DNA from: Paenibacillus tundrae
GTDB taxonomy: Bacteria; Bacillota; Bacilli; Paenibacillales; Paenibacillaceae
Assembly (NCBI RefSeq): GCF_030812775.1
Contig: NZ_JAUSTI010000004.1
Location: 62,001-126,000, forward strand
Length of the DNA: 64,000 nt
Direction: 5' to 3'
A program made the position numbers and the translations under genes. The first letter of the stretch is position 1. The number at the start of each line of letters is the position of its first letter. The notes beneath the pieces are model-generated. The model did not search any database and had not been told where the DNA came from. It worked only from the letters and a program-made list of their open reading frames with translations. Below, piece by piece: positions 19,048 to 28,615 of the stretch.

Positions 19048-19745
19048 GTCCATCTCCCCAAACAAAAGAAGCGGAGATTGTTATAGACAAAGGCCTAGGA
19101 TACAGTGCAACGACGGCCGCCCATGGACTTGAAGCAGATAAAGTGTATTTGCTTATGAAAAGAATGCTCGACTTTCTCGGCTCTTTCATAGGTTTGATCC
19201 TGTTATGTCCGCTGTTTGCTGTAATAGCACTACTTATTAAAATTGAGGCCCCTAAGGGGTCTGTTTTTTTTCGCCAAGTTCGGGTAGGTCTGAACGGTAA
19301 GGAATTTCATATGTACAAATTCAGATCTATGGTCGTAAATGCTGAAGATTTGCTAGAGAATCTGATGGATCAAAATGAAGTGGGCGGCAACATGTTCAAA
19401 ATGAAAAATGATCCTAGAATTACGCGCATCGGCAAATTCATTCGCAAAACCAGTCTCGATGAGCTTCCACAGTTATGGAATGTACTCAAAGGGGAAATGA
19501 GTCTGGTAGGTCCAAGACCTTCACTTCCGAGAGAAGTCGAGAATTACACTTCCTACGACCGACAACGTCTCAAAATGATTCCAGGCTGCACGGGACTATG
19601 GCAAGTGAGTGGCCGGAACAGTGTTGGTTTTAATGAAATGGTTGAGCTGGATCTGACCTATGCCCGTGAGCGCAATATTTTCGTGGACATCAAAATCATA
19701 TTAAAAACATTCAGAGTGTTGCTTGGTTCTAAGGATGCATTTTGA
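19044..19745 (+). CDS. Initiating sugar-1-phosphate transferase (undecaprenyl-P)
   Basis: The 233-residue protein is a short polyprenyl-phosphate hexose-1-phosphate transferase (Bac_transf, WcaJ/CpsE C-terminal type). One hydrophobic re-entrant segment (about residues 40-65) precedes the catalytic domain with [14 protein letters not shown] [22 protein letters not shown] and [13 protein letters not shown]. It transfers the first sugar phosphate, probably glucose-1-P, to undecaprenyl phosphate at the inner membrane face and so starts each EPS repeat unit. GGAGGGAG upstream and the ATGA overlap with galU set the start. The sugar specificity is inferred from galU coupling. Confidence 0.9.
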   Translation: MSPSPQTKEAEIVIDKGLGYSATTAAHGLEADKVYLLMKRMLDFLGSFIGLILLCPLFAVIALLIKIEAPKGSVFFRQVRVGLNGKEFHMYKFRSMVVNAEDLLENLMDQNEVGGNMFKMKNDPRITRIGKFIRKTSLDELPQLWNVLKGEMSLVGPRPSLPREVENYTSYDRQRLKMIPGCTGLWQVSGRNSVGFNEMVELDLTYARERNIFVDIKIILKTFRVLLGSKDAF

Positions 19746-19814
19746 TATGAGCGTTTAGCTTCAAACGATACTAAGGTTGAAATACGATTCTGGCTCTGAG
19801 GTGGCATAGCTAAC

Positions 19815-21161
19815 ATGCAAAAAGCAGCATTCTTTGCTTCTTCTAAACTTGGTGCGTTATATCTTGTTTTTGCCTCAGTGTTTATTATTAGCCTCGCTAT
19901 TTACGTACCAATTGTTGCGGTAATGGCATTGATGGCACTGATCTTGCTAGGTGTATATATGAAGCATCCTAGCTGGGTCTATTTTGTTGTGGTCGGGACG
20001 TTCTCATTATCTGTGGACAAAATTTTGAAAATGCAAGTGATGGGCTTTGATTCCTCGTCATTCTACAAGTTATTAATTCTGTTTTTTATCCTGCCTATTT
20101 TTCTAAGATACGGTTTCAGGAAGGAAATGATCTATCCTGCTCTAGCAGTTGGTTATCTCTTTGTGCAAAGTTATTTTTTATCGGATATGCCTGACAAGAT
20201 GAGCCCAATTGATCCCTTTAAGTCCTTTCTGGGATTAGTTGTGCCATTTCTACTATTGATGGTTAACTTCTCCAAGGAAATTAATATGAGGATCATACGG
20301 GTTCTTGCCTGGCTCCCGGTGTTTAGCTTGGTCGCTGGCTTCATCATGCAGCAGATGGGAATGCTGTCGATTGTGAGCTTCGAGATTTCGGGTGTGAATC
20401 GTCTGCAAGGAGCCAACATAGCAGCACATCTGGGGATGTTATGTTTTATCTCCATCTGTGTATGTCTTATCGAAATTCGAAATAAACACCACATTATTTT
20501 GAATTATGCGCTGACGCTATCTCATTTTATTATATTGATTCAGACGGGAACCCGCGGTCCTCTAATCGCACTCATTCCCATTGTGTGCATGTATTTATTC
20601 GATCATGTGCGGAAGTTTGCCAAGGGTAAAGTTGGCGCCTTAATTCCAGTTGTTTTATTTATGGCAGCAGTGACCGTGATGGTCTTTGCTCAGTGGGAGA
20701 ATTATCAGTTAAGGCAGGAGAGCAAGGGACTGTCTGGCAGGGATTCCGCCTGGGCTTTCTTTACGAATAGGGCGAATGAACACCCTGTCTTTGGTCAAGG
20801 ACTTGGCTCGGCGCTAGTTGCGAACGATGGAAGTATCTTTTCCGGCTTTGTTGTTCCGCATAATGAGTACATTCGATTCTACTATGATGGTGGATTTGTG
20901 GGAGCGCTCCTGTTCTTTGGTGCGTTGTTCTTCGTGTATCTGAAAGTGTATCGTCGTTTAAATTCCCTGGTGAAACCGTACTTTTTGGGAATGATTTTAG
21001 GTTTCTTGGTGTATTCCTTCTTTGACAATACGTTATCTACGATGCATTTGGTTGCTCCCTTCTGTGTGTATCTGAATTCGTTATATCTGACGAGCAGCAA
21101 GCAGAGCCCTGAACCTGAAGAACTACCGAAGTTAGCCCCTCGAAAGGAGATCTTGCAATGA
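19815..21161 (+). CDS. O-antigen ligase/polymerase family (Wzy-like) protein
   Basis: The 448-residue integral membrane protein has about 11 hydrophobic helices. It carries a periplasmic-type loop with the ligase/polymerase signatures QTGTRGPLIAL (about residue 237) and FGQGLGS...VPHNEYIRF (about 325-355). In a Wzx/Wzy system this would polymerise lipid-linked repeat units on the outer face. It is the only polymerase candidate in the cluster. The stop overlaps the next gene's ATG (ATGA). The call of polymerase rather than ligase comes from context. Confidence 0.8.
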   Translation: MQKAAFFASSKLGALYLVFASVFIISLAIYVPIVAVMALMALILLGVYMKHPSWVYFVVVGTFSLSVDKILKMQVMGFDSSSFYKLLILFFILPIFLRYGFRKEMIYPALAVGYLFVQSYFLSDMPDKMSPIDPFKSFLGLVVPFLLLMVNFSKEINMRIIRVLAWLPVFSLVAGFIMQQMGMLSIVSFEISGVNRLQGANIAAHLGMLCFISICVCLIEIRNKHHIILNYALTLSHFIILIQTGTRGPLIALIPIVCMYLFDHVRKFAKGKVGALIPVVLFMAAVTVMVFAQWENYQLRQESKGLSGRDSAWAFFTNRANEHPVFGQGLGSALVANDGSIFSGFVVPHNEYIRFYYDGGFVGALLFFGALFFVYLKVYRRLNSLVKPYFLGMILGFLVYSFFDNTLSTMHLVAPFCVYLNSLYLTSSKQSPEPEELPKLAPRKEILQ

Positions 21162-21616
21162 AAGTCTGTTTGGTTAGTTCGACAGGTGGTCATCTGAATC
21201 AATTATTGAATCTGGTTCCTGCTGTCGAGGATCATGATTACTTTTTGGTAACGGAGAAGAGCGAGGCGAGCAGCAAGCTGAGTCTCTCCCAGCGAACCTA
21301 TTTCCTATCGCAACAGGAACGCAAAAATATATGGTTTATATTTATCGTTCTTCGGAACATCATGACGTCACTGTTCATTCTTCTGAAAGAACGGCCTAAA
21401 GTTCTGATTACGACAGGAGCCGGAGCGGTATATCCGTTGTGCTTGCTCGGGAAATTGATGGGAGCGAAGCTAGTCTATGTAGAGAGTTATGCCAAAATAT
21501 ATTCGCCAACGTTAACGGGCAGATTGATTTATAAATTTGCTGATGAATTCTATATTCAATGGGAAACGTTGCAGGAGGCTTATCCGAAGGCGAAGTATAG
21601 GGGGGCATTATTTTGA
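21158..21616 (+). CDS. ALG14-like glycosyltransferase subunit (PssD/Cps14F type)
   Basis: The 152-residue protein matches the membrane-associated ALG14-type half of a split GT-B transferase. It starts KVCLVSSTGGHLNQLLNLV, the glycine-rich acceptor-side motif, and has a hydrophobic stretch near residues 65-80. The catalytic donor half is encoded by the next gene, which overlaps it by four bases. In Cps14F/Cps14G the pair adds the second sugar to the lipid-linked primer, beta-galactose in pneumococcus. The start overlaps the polymerase stop. The sugar here is not known. Confidence 0.85.
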   Translation: MKVCLVSSTGGHLNQLLNLVPAVEDHDYFLVTEKSEASSKLSLSQRTYFLSQQERKNIWFIFIVLRNIMTSLFILLKERPKVLITTGAGAVYPLCLLGKLMGAKLVYVESYAKIYSPTLTGRLIYKFADEFYIQWETLQEAYPKAKYRGALF

Positions 21617-22092
21617 TCTTTGTCGTGCTTGGGACACAGCGATTCCAATTCAACCGGCTTTTGCAAGCTGTCGACAATCTAATTCAAGAAGGGAAGCTAC
21701 CTTCAGACGTGCTTGTCCAATCAGGTTACAGTGAATATAAGCCTCGCCATTATCAGCACAAGCCATTTTTTAATCAGGAAGAGATGAATGATCATATTGC
21801 CAAAAGTGAATTTGTTCTGTCCCACGCAGGGGTAGGGGTGATCACTAGCGCACTACAGATGAACAAAAAGGTCATCGTCATGCCTAGGCGCAAGGATCAA
21901 GGGGAGCATGTGGATAATCATCAGTTGGAGATCGCCAAAGTATTTCAAGACAAAGGATACATTTCGGTTGCTCAAAATGAGGATGAACTGTCCGCTTTAG
22001 TATCCAATCTCGATCAGCTCGACTTCAAGCCTTATGTGAAGAGTAACTCGCAGTTGCTATCATCCATCAAAGGCTACATCAATTCCCTATAA
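21613..22092 (+). CDS. ALG13-like glycosyltransferase subunit (PssE/Cps14G type)
   Basis: The 159-residue protein starts MIFVVLGTQRFQFNRLLQ and includes FVLSHAGVGVITSALQMNK and MPRRKDQGEHVDNHQ. These are the donor-nucleotide motifs of the ALG13/GT28 C-terminal domain. It pairs with the preceding ALG14-like protein to make one active transferase. It uses a TTG start, supported by AGGGGGG at the right distance and the four-base overlap with the preceding stop. A truncated family A repeat follows in the 88-bp gap before the next gene. Confidence 0.85.
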   Translation: MIFVVLGTQRFQFNRLLQAVDNLIQEGKLPSDVLVQSGYSEYKPRHYQHKPFFNQEEMNDHIAKSEFVLSHAGVGVITSALQMNKKVIVMPRRKDQGEHVDNHQLEIAKVFQDKGYISVAQNEDELSALVSNLDQLDFKPYVKSNSQLLSSIKGYINSL

Positions 22093-22098
22093 GAGAAT

Positions 22099-22162
22099 CT
22101 GCTTTTGATTACGAAAGATGCCTGAGGGGCATCTCAGCATCGAACATGGAACTTTTTGATGA
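22099..22162 (-). repeat. Family A element, reduced copy 6
   Basis: About 50 bp (GCTTTTGATTACG, GATGCC, GGCATCTCAGC) match the left end of the reversed copy at 53998-54214, and AACTTTTTGA follows. The inner 150 bp are missing. It sits between two EPS genes. Confidence 0.6.
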
Positions 22163-22180
22163 TTCAAAAGGAGTGGAAGA

Positions 22181-23248
22181 ATGAAACCTAAGGTGCTAGT
22201 CATCGGTTCTTCGACGAAGGACATGGGCGGGATTGTGAGTGTCATTGTGAATATTGAGAATTCGCATATCGCCGAGCAATATAATCTGCAACGGATTGAA
22301 ACCTATATTACGGGTAGCGTTCTGGCACGGTTGCTCATCTTCATGAAGGGGTTCCTTCAATTCCTGGTGAAGCTCGTTACGTTCAAGCCAGATATGATCC
22401 ATATTCATATGTCGTATAACGGAAGCTTCTACCGTAAAGCATTGTTCATTCTTGTGGGTCGCAAACTGTTCAGGGTGCCGGTGATCGTTCACATTCATGC
22501 ATCCAGTTTTGATGTGTTCTATAATCGACATCCACTGCAACAGAAGCTATGCAAGTATGTGCTAAATCAGGTGGATAAGCTGATCGTGTTGTCCTATACC
22601 TGGCAGGAGTTTTTCTCCAAGATCGTGCCTGCTTCTAAAATTGAGGTGCTTTATAATGGCGTGTTCATTAAAGAACCTCCAATTAGGGAAGAGCGTCCAG
22701 TTCCACGTTGCTTGTTCATGGGTCGGCTGGGCAAGAGAAAAGGTGTATATGATCTTCTGTTAGCTATCCAGCAATTAAAGCAACGAGGCGTAGAAGCGGT
22801 CTTTACGCTTGCAGGAGATGGAGAAGTGAATGAGGTTAGGGCTCTTGTAGACCGGTATGACATTTCTGATTATGTCGAGGTGCCTGGATGGATCAGGGGA
22901 GAAGAGAAGGAACGTTTACTACAACATGCCGATCTATTGGTTCTGCCTTCCTATCATGAGGGGCTTCCTATGGCGGTGCTGGAGGGAATGAATAGCGGAC
23001 TGCCGATTGTCTCTACCCGAGTCGGTGGAATACCGGAAGTGATTACAGATGAGTTAAACGGTTTCTTAGTGGAACCAGGGGATGTTGAGGCACTGGCTCA
23101 TGCTCTGGAAAGGATCATTTTGGATAAAGAGCTGCGTTTACAAATGGGTGAAAACAACAAGCAACTGGTTACATCCAAGTTCAATATGACCGATCTCATG
23201 CATAACTTATCGTCTATCTATGACAAGGTGCACGTGAACGTGTCCTAG
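22181..23248 (+). CDS. Glycosyltransferase family 4
   Basis: The 355-residue GT-B enzyme has the N-terminal acceptor domain with HIHMSYNGSFYRK and VHIHASSFD. The C-terminal donor domain includes FMGRLGKRKGVYDLL near residue 182, LAGDGE, and the EX7E motif region PSYHEGLPMAVLEGM near residue 265. GT4 enzymes are retaining transferases using UDP- or GDP-sugars. AAGGAGTGG sets the ATG. It probably adds an internal sugar of the repeat unit in the cytoplasm. Donor and linkage cannot be read from sequence. Confidence 0.85.
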   Translation: MKPKVLVIGSSTKDMGGIVSVIVNIENSHIAEQYNLQRIETYITGSVLARLLIFMKGFLQFLVKLVTFKPDMIHIHMSYNGSFYRKALFILVGRKLFRVPVIVHIHASSFDVFYNRHPLQQKLCKYVLNQVDKLIVLSYTWQEFFSKIVPASKIEVLYNGVFIKEPPIREERPVPRCLFMGRLGKRKGVYDLLLAIQQLKQRGVEAVFTLAGDGEVNEVRALVDRYDISDYVEVPGWIRGEEKERLLQHADLLVLPSYHEGLPMAVLEGMNSGLPIVSTRVGGIPEVITDELNGFLVEPGDVEALAHALERIILDKELRLQMGENNKQLVTSKFNMTDLMHNLSSIYDKVHVNVS

Positions 23249-23319
23249 GGGTATGTATATGAAAATCAGCTCCTTTTGGGATATAAGATACGCCCCAGTT
23301 TCAAGGGAAAGGTGGTTCT

Positions 23320-24252
23320 ATGAAAGCATTAGTGAGTTGTATTATAACAACGCATAATCGCGCTGAGTTGTTGAAGAAAGCCATGGCAAGTGTGATGGCA
23401 CAGACCTATCCCCATCTGGAAATTATTATTGTTGATGATGGTTCTAAGGATCATACCGAAGAGGTGTGTAGAGCTTGGGCTAAGCAGGATCAGCGAATCC
23501 ATTATATTCAAGTTCCATATGCTCAAGGTGCCAATCATGCCCGAAATTTAGGAATACAACGTGCCAATGGCAAATATATTGCATTCCTCGACGATGATGA
23601 CCAGTGGCTCCCTGATAAGATTCAGGCTCAGACCCAGACGTTGGAGCAGAACAAAGGGCTTTTTTGCTTTTGCAGCAAAGTGCTTGTCTACGTGGATCGG
23701 GAAGATAACGTTACGAGGAGAAAGGTCTCCGTCGAATCCCGTGAGCTGGTGTTCTACGAGGACTTACTAACTTACAACTGGATTGGCGAAACGTCCAAAA
23801 TTATGGTGCAAACACAGTTAGCACGCACAGTTATGTTTGATGAACAATTAACATCTGCTCAGGATTATGATTTCTATCTGCGTATTTTGCAAAGAGGACA
23901 CCATGCGATCAATGTGAAGGAGCCTCTGGTGCACATTTATATTCACCCAGGTCCGCGCATCTCGACCTCAGCCAAGAAAAAGTACCAAGGGCAACGGAGA
24001 GTACTGATTAAGTATTACAAGGACATGAGCCAAGAACAGAAGAAACGCCAGCTTCATCATTATCGCATGATGGAATGGTCGAAGAATCCGAATCGCAACA
24101 CCGTTTTTCTCAAAAAAACACTGACGCTATATCCCTGGTGGCGAAACTTTACGCTGCTCAAGCGTAATGTGAGAACCATCTTGCTTGGCTTTCGCTTGCG
24201 AAGACAGCTACGTAGTGAAACATTGAACAAAGAGTATAAAGGAACAGCCTAA
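23320..24252 (+). CDS. Glycosyltransferase family 2
   Basis: The 310-residue protein has a GT-A fold of family 2: VSCIITTHNRAELL at the start, IIVDDGSKDHT near residue 37, and the DxD-type metal site FLDDDDQW near residue 91. The catalytic base region AQDYDFYLRIL lies near residue 182. The basic C-terminal region (about 215-300) has no clear membrane helix. GT2 enzymes invert and commonly form beta linkages. AAAGGTGG precedes the ATG. It is one of two GT2 members in the cluster. Confidence 0.85.
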   Translation: MKALVSCIITTHNRAELLKKAMASVMAQTYPHLEIIIVDDGSKDHTEEVCRAWAKQDQRIHYIQVPYAQGANHARNLGIQRANGKYIAFLDDDDQWLPDKIQAQTQTLEQNKGLFCFCSKVLVYVDREDNVTRRKVSVESRELVFYEDLLTYNWIGETSKIMVQTQLARTVMFDEQLTSAQDYDFYLRILQRGHHAINVKEPLVHIYIHPGPRISTSAKKKYQGQRRVLIKYYKDMSQEQKKRQLHHYRMMEWSKNPNRNTVFLKKTLTLYPWWRNFTLLKRNVRTILLGFRLRRQLRSETLNKEYKGTA

Positions 24253-24267
24253 AACAGAGGTGTTATC

Positions 24268-25290
24268 ATGCGAGAACCGATCGTCTACATGTTGCCCAAA
24301 ATGATTAAGACGAACAAATTCAATGAACTATTGTCACAGTCCATCGAGGATGAGGGATGGGATGTGAAGCACTTTTCCAAAAAAGATCTCAGAAATATAC
24401 GTAAGAACGATGTATTACATTTTCACTGGCCGAGCTTTTATTACAAAGGAAACAACGCGTTCTCGACATTCATCAAGTCCATATTGTTCATTCTTATGAT
24501 TGTTTACGTGCGACTAAAGGGTGCGAAGTTGTTCTGGACGGTGCATAATATATGGCCGCATAACAGCGGTAGAACTTGGCATGATTACTGGATGAGGAGG
24601 TTTCTGGTGCGGAATTGTACCAAACTCATTGTCATGGGCAAACCGCTCATTCGTAGTGTGTGCGAGACGTTTCATGTGAAAGAGAGCCTCATCGAAGTGA
24701 TTCCCCATGGACATTATCAAGGAGTGTATGGACGAACAGGGCAGAACATTAGAGAGATGTTCAACATCCCGGCGAATGACTATGTCTTTGCCTTTTTTGG
24801 TCAGGTATCACCCTATAAAGGGGTGGATGATCTAATTCAGGCGTTCAAAGATCTAGACTGGCCGGATGCTCATCTGTTGATTGCCGGTAAGAAAGCAGCT
24901 GATTATGACCTGGAGGCATCGATAGGTCAATCGGATCGGATTCATACGTACTTCAACTTTATTCAGGATGGGGAATATTCGGATTATTTTGAAGCGATTG
25001 ATTCGATGATTCTGCCATACAAAAATATTGCGACATCAGGCAGTGCCATACTGGCACTGTCCTATGGCAAGCCTGTCGTGGCTCCACGAATTGGTCTTAT
25101 GGAAGAGTATCTGCCCGAGAACTGCGCCGTCTTGTATGATCCTGCGGATCATAACGGGCTGGAAGAGGCGATGAAGCAGATCCGGGCGAAGGACGACGAG
25201 TTCAGGGAAGGCAAAGGGTTTCAATCCATGCTTGAAAAGCTAGAATGGTCGGGAATTGCGAAGCGCACGATTTCGCTTTATGCCATCTAA
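24268..25290 (+). CDS. GT-B glycosyltransferase
   Basis: The 340-residue protein has an N-terminal domain with VLHFHWPSFYYKG and FWTVHNIWPHN. Its C-terminal domain carries AFFGQVSPYKGVDDLI near residue 172 and PYKNIATSGSAILALSYGKPVV near residue 250, where the donor phosphate is bound. This is a GT4-like architecture, close to capsule transferases of the kind that add mannose or glucuronate, though the donor cannot be fixed. It begins 15 bp after the preceding stop and is probably coupled to it. Confidence 0.8.
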   Translation: MREPIVYMLPKMIKTNKFNELLSQSIEDEGWDVKHFSKKDLRNIRKNDVLHFHWPSFYYKGNNAFSTFIKSILFILMIVYVRLKGAKLFWTVHNIWPHNSGRTWHDYWMRRFLVRNCTKLIVMGKPLIRSVCETFHVKESLIEVIPHGHYQGVYGRTGQNIREMFNIPANDYVFAFFGQVSPYKGVDDLIQAFKDLDWPDAHLLIAGKKAADYDLEASIGQSDRIHTYFNFIQDGEYSDYFEAIDSMILPYKNIATSGSAILALSYGKPVVAPRIGLMEEYLPENCAVLYDPADHNGLEEAMKQIRAKDDEFREGKGFQSMLEKLEWSGIAKRTISLYAI

Positions 25291-25316
25291 ATCAATGAGG
25301 ATGCGGGGACGATCAA

Positions 25317-26216
25317 ATGAAAGCCACTGTAGCCATTTGCACCTACAATAGAGCCTATGATCTAAGTGAATCCGTTCATAGTGCCATTCAGCAGCATGCT
25401 GAATTTGAGTATGAAATTATCGTGATTGATAACAATTCAACCGATGATACCGCTAAGCTTGTGCAGGAGATTCAGGCTGGCGAAGGTGGAGAGCAGGTCA
25501 AGTATGTGCTGGAGAAGACACCTGGCTTGTCGGCAGCAAGAAATCGAGCGATTCGTGAAGCGCGCGGGCAGTATATTCTCTTCTTAGATGATGATGCGAT
25601 TGCCTCGCCATTATGGATTCAGCACATCGTCGGTGTATTTGACAGTGATCAAGCTATCGGAGTGGTGGGCGGCAAGATCGAGCCTCTCTGGGAGAGCCGG
25701 AAGCCAGATTGGATACCCAGTGAGAATTTATCCCTATACACGATTCTGGATTATGCGGATCATGTGGTGGAGATGCCGAGCCCATCCATTCCGTTTGGTG
25801 CCAATGTCGCCTTTCGCACACAGGTGTTTCGAGACATTGCCCCTTTTCGCGAAGACCTAGGCAGAGTAGGGAAGAACCTGTTATCTAATGAAGAGAGTGA
25901 GTTAATCGCTAGAATCAGAGTACACCACAAAGTGTTTTATACACCCTTCGGATCAGTACAACACAAGGTATCCAAAGAACGAACGACCAAGAACTGGTTT
26001 TTGCGGCGTGTGTTCTGGCAAGGGGTTAGTGATGCAGTTCGTAAAAAAGACAAGGGAGCTGTTCGGACACTGAAACACGCGATTCGCTTGGGTCAAGGTG
26101 TGATTCGAGCGCTGCTGTGCATCTATAGCCCAAAGCGTTTTACCCGGCAACTCGCCCAGATCTGTTACCGGAATGGTCTGATTATCGGCATACTCAGATA
26201 TAACAGTAAGGAATGA
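25317..26216 (+). CDS. Glycosyltransferase family 2
   Basis: The 299-residue GT-A enzyme starts VAICTYNRAYDL and has IIVIDNNSTDDT near residue 38, the metal-binding FLDDDAIA near residue 90, and GGKIEPLW followed by IPFGANVAFR for the acceptor region. Hydrophobic segments are not evident, so it is a cytoplasmic or peripheral transferase. GCGGGG is a weak ribosome site about 10 bases before the ATG. It is followed within 11 bases by the flippase gene, so it likely adds a late sugar of the repeat unit. Confidence 0.85.
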   Translation: MKATVAICTYNRAYDLSESVHSAIQQHAEFEYEIIVIDNNSTDDTAKLVQEIQAGEGGEQVKYVLEKTPGLSAARNRAIREARGQYILFLDDDAIASPLWIQHIVGVFDSDQAIGVVGGKIEPLWESRKPDWIPSENLSLYTILDYADHVVEMPSPSIPFGANVAFRTQVFRDIAPFREDLGRVGKNLLSNEESELIARIRVHHKVFYTPFGSVQHKVSKERTTKNWFLRRVFWQGVSDAVRKKDKGAVRTLKHAIRLGQGVIRALLCIYSPKRFTRQLAQICYRNGLIIGILRYNSKE

Positions 26217-26226
26217 GGAATAGTTC

Positions 26227-27597
26227 ATGTCACAACTCGCACTCCCTAAACTCTTAAAAGGCAATGGTCTATTACAAACCATTGTGCATACCAGTGGAAC
26301 GAACGTCATTATTATGGTCTTCACCACCATTACATCCATCATCACTTCACGTATGTTCGGCGTTGAAGGTAAAGGCGCCTTCTCAGCGATCCTATTCTGG
26401 CCGACATTTCTCATTGGTCTGGTCAGCTGGGGGCTGCCAACCTCCATTATCTATAACCTGAAACGTGAGGCTGCGGAGAAAAGCGCTGAGTATTTGCGGC
26501 TGAGCTTCATGGTTCAGATTCCGATTAGCTTCATTCTCGGAACGATTGCTTGGATCTTCATGCCTACATGGATGGCTGATTATCCCGCAGACGTTATTGC
26601 GATTGCTCGTTGGTTTACCGTGACCAGTATTCCCGTGCTTATTCTCATTAATCTGCTATCTGCGCTATCGCAGAGTCGTGACAGATTCCAGGTGTATAAC
26701 GGTATTCGATTGTATAACCCTGTGCTGAAAGTGGTTGTCATGGTTTCGTTGTGGTTGCTGGGTGCGATGAGCATTGGCATCGCGTCTTTTGTATCCTTGG
26801 CGAGCTCCGTGGTTGTCGTTGCATGGGCAGCGTATACGCTCAGAGGCAGTTTGAAGTTTAAGTGGTTTCGCCAAGCGATCGATTGGAAGGCAGCCAAGAA
26901 TCTATTTGGTTACGGGGGTCGCGTGTTTGGGGTAGAATTACTTGGCACGCTGTACACACAGTTTGACAAGATTATTATACTGGCTCTACTTACGCCGAGA
27001 GATTTTGGACTCTATTCGGTCGTTTTTGCGTTGTCTCGCATCTATAATGCAGTGCAAAATGCGATAAGCAGCGTTGTGTTCCCCAAGGTCACTGGATTAC
27101 CGCAGGATCAGGTGATTCGTACGGTTGGGCGAGCGTTCCGACTTTCCTTAATTATCATGACCATCGTCGTTCTGCCAACGATGTTTATTGGCAATTGGTT
27201 GATGGGCGTTTTGTTCGGAAAAGAGTTTCTAGAGGCGAGTCAGGCGTTTTATATTTTGGCGTTTGAATGCATTATTGGCGGTGGTTCATGGATACTCGCT
27301 TCCGCATTTAATGCCTTGGGAAGACCTGGACTGGTGATGATTAGACAACTGATTGCGTTGTCCGTTACGATCGGTCTATTTTTTGTGTTTACACCTTTAT
27401 GGGGGCTCAATGGCATTGCGTTTGCTCTTCTTATTGGTTCGATCGTGCGGATGCTGGTTACCGTTGCGGCGATGAAGTTTGCATTTAAAGTGAAGTTCAG
27501 CAGCATGTTTTTTGACAAAAAGGATTTGGCTTTCTTATATGAACGGTTGAACAAAAAAAGAAGAGTTACCCAAGGAGGAGATGGAGATGCTGGCTAA
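26227..27597 (+). CDS. Wzx-type oligosaccharide flippase
   Basis: The 456-residue membrane protein has about 12 hydrophobic helices and the MATE/Polysacc_synt pattern at its start (GTNVIIMVFTTITSIITSR, FGVEGKGAFSA). Wzx proteins flip undecaprenyl-diphosphate-linked repeats to the outer face for Wzy. It ends in a basic tail. Its last codons overlap the pyruvyl transferase start. With the Wzy-like gene, Wzz-like modulator and BY-kinase, this identifies a Wzx/Wzy rather than an ABC or synthase pathway. Confidence 0.88.
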   Translation: MSQLALPKLLKGNGLLQTIVHTSGTNVIIMVFTTITSIITSRMFGVEGKGAFSAILFWPTFLIGLVSWGLPTSIIYNLKREAAEKSAEYLRLSFMVQIPISFILGTIAWIFMPTWMADYPADVIAIARWFTVTSIPVLILINLLSALSQSRDRFQVYNGIRLYNPVLKVVVMVSLWLLGAMSIGIASFVSLASSVVVVAWAAYTLRGSLKFKWFRQAIDWKAAKNLFGYGGRVFGVELLGTLYTQFDKIIILALLTPRDFGLYSVVFALSRIYNAVQNAISSVVFPKVTGLPQDQVIRTVGRAFRLSLIIMTIVVLPTMFIGNWLMGVLFGKEFLEASQAFYILAFECIIGGGSWILASAFNALGRPGLVMIRQLIALSVTIGLFFVFTPLWGLNGIAFALLIGSIVRMLVTVAAMKFAFKVKFSSMFFDKKDLAFLYERLNKKRRVTQGGDGDAG

Positions 27598-28615
27598 TCC
27601 CAACATTCACCCGATGGAAGATTTGAAGAGACATTTAAGGCTGATTCTAGATGTCATCCCACCGCATACAGAGATATATTACTTGGATTATCCGGTACAC
27701 AGTAATGGTGGAGATTTATTGATTATGAAAGGTACAGAAGCATTCTTTCAAGACAATCAGATTAACGTTCGTGCTAGATATAGTGTCTTAGATTGCCCTT
27801 TGTCTCTCAAGGTTCCCCAAAATATAACGATTGTGTTGCACGGTGGAGGTAATTTTGGAGATTTGTATCCGGCTCATCAAAAACTAAGAGAACGAATCAT
27901 TGCCCAGCATCCGAATCATCGAATCGTGATTTTGCCACAAACGATGTTTTACAAGAGTGATATAGAACTCAAGAAGACTGCCCAGGTATTTAACCGTCAT
28001 AAGGATGTGCATTTTTTTGTTCGAGATACACTATCTTATGAGATAGCTAGTAAAGAATTTCAACAAACGAACGTATATCTCTCTCCAGATATGGCTCACC
28101 AGCTGTGGCCTTTAAAGTCTAAAAGGCAGCCTAATGCAGACATATTATATTTTTTTCGCAAAGATATTGAGAAGACCCAGAATCAGGTTAAATATGAATC
28201 TGCTAGTGAAGCCAATGCTGTTTTTAAAGACTGGGAGACATTGTACAACAGAGTGGACAGAAAGATTATTCGCATGATCACATCCCGTTTGAAATCAGGC
28301 AGAGGCAGTAATTTTGCGCGTTGGTTGTGGTACAAATACTCCGATCGGATGGTACATACTGCCATAAAGGAATTTAATAAATATAAGACTATCAAAACTT
28401 CCCGTCTACATGGGCATATACTGGCATGCCTTTTAGACCAGTCTAACATTTTGCTGGATAATTCGTACGGCAAGAATTCGAATTATTATAATGCCTGGAC
28501 TCAAAGTAATCCAGTGGGTAGATTGGAATCTGGTGAGACGAATACACACAACAAACAAAATGGAACTTTTAAAGGCAGTGGAACAGTTGCGCTGTCCGAT
28601 GGTACGGCATTATGA
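27587..28615 (+). CDS. Polysaccharide pyruvyl transferase family protein
   Basis: The 342-residue protein has the pyruvyl transferase core: HSNGGDLLIMKGTEAFF near residue 42, VLHGGGNFGDLYPAH near residue 84, and SRLHGHILACLL near residue 268 in the C-terminal half. These enzymes transfer pyruvate from phosphoenolpyruvate to a sugar, giving a ketal and a negative charge, as on xanthan mannose. ATG 27587 lies 8 bases after AGGAGG; ATG 27581 is too close. It is coupled to both neighbours. It predicts a pyruvylated EPS; the sugar acceptor is unknown. Confidence 0.85.
   Translation: MLANPNIHPMEDLKRHLRLILDVIPPHTEIYYLDYPVHSNGGDLLIMKGTEAFFQDNQINVRARYSVLDCPLSLKVPQNITIVLHGGGNFGDLYPAHQKLRERIIAQHPNHRIVILPQTMFYKSDIELKKTAQVFNRHKDVHFFVRDTLSYEIASKEFQQTNVYLSPDMAHQLWPLKSKRQPNADILYFFRKDIEKTQNQVKYESASEANAVFKDWETLYNRVDRKIIRMITSRLKSGRGSNFARWLWYKYSDRMVHTAIKEFNKYKTIKTSRLHGHILACLLDQSNILLDNSYGKNSNYYNAWTQSNPVGRLESGETNTHNKQNGTFKGSGTVALSDGTAL

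Noticed and set aside
19249-19271. CCCCTAAGGGG followed by a T run inside the initiating transferase gene
   Set aside because: It resembles a terminator, but the stem is only four base pairs and it sits inside a highly conserved coding stretch ([14 protein letters not shown]), which explains the sequence.
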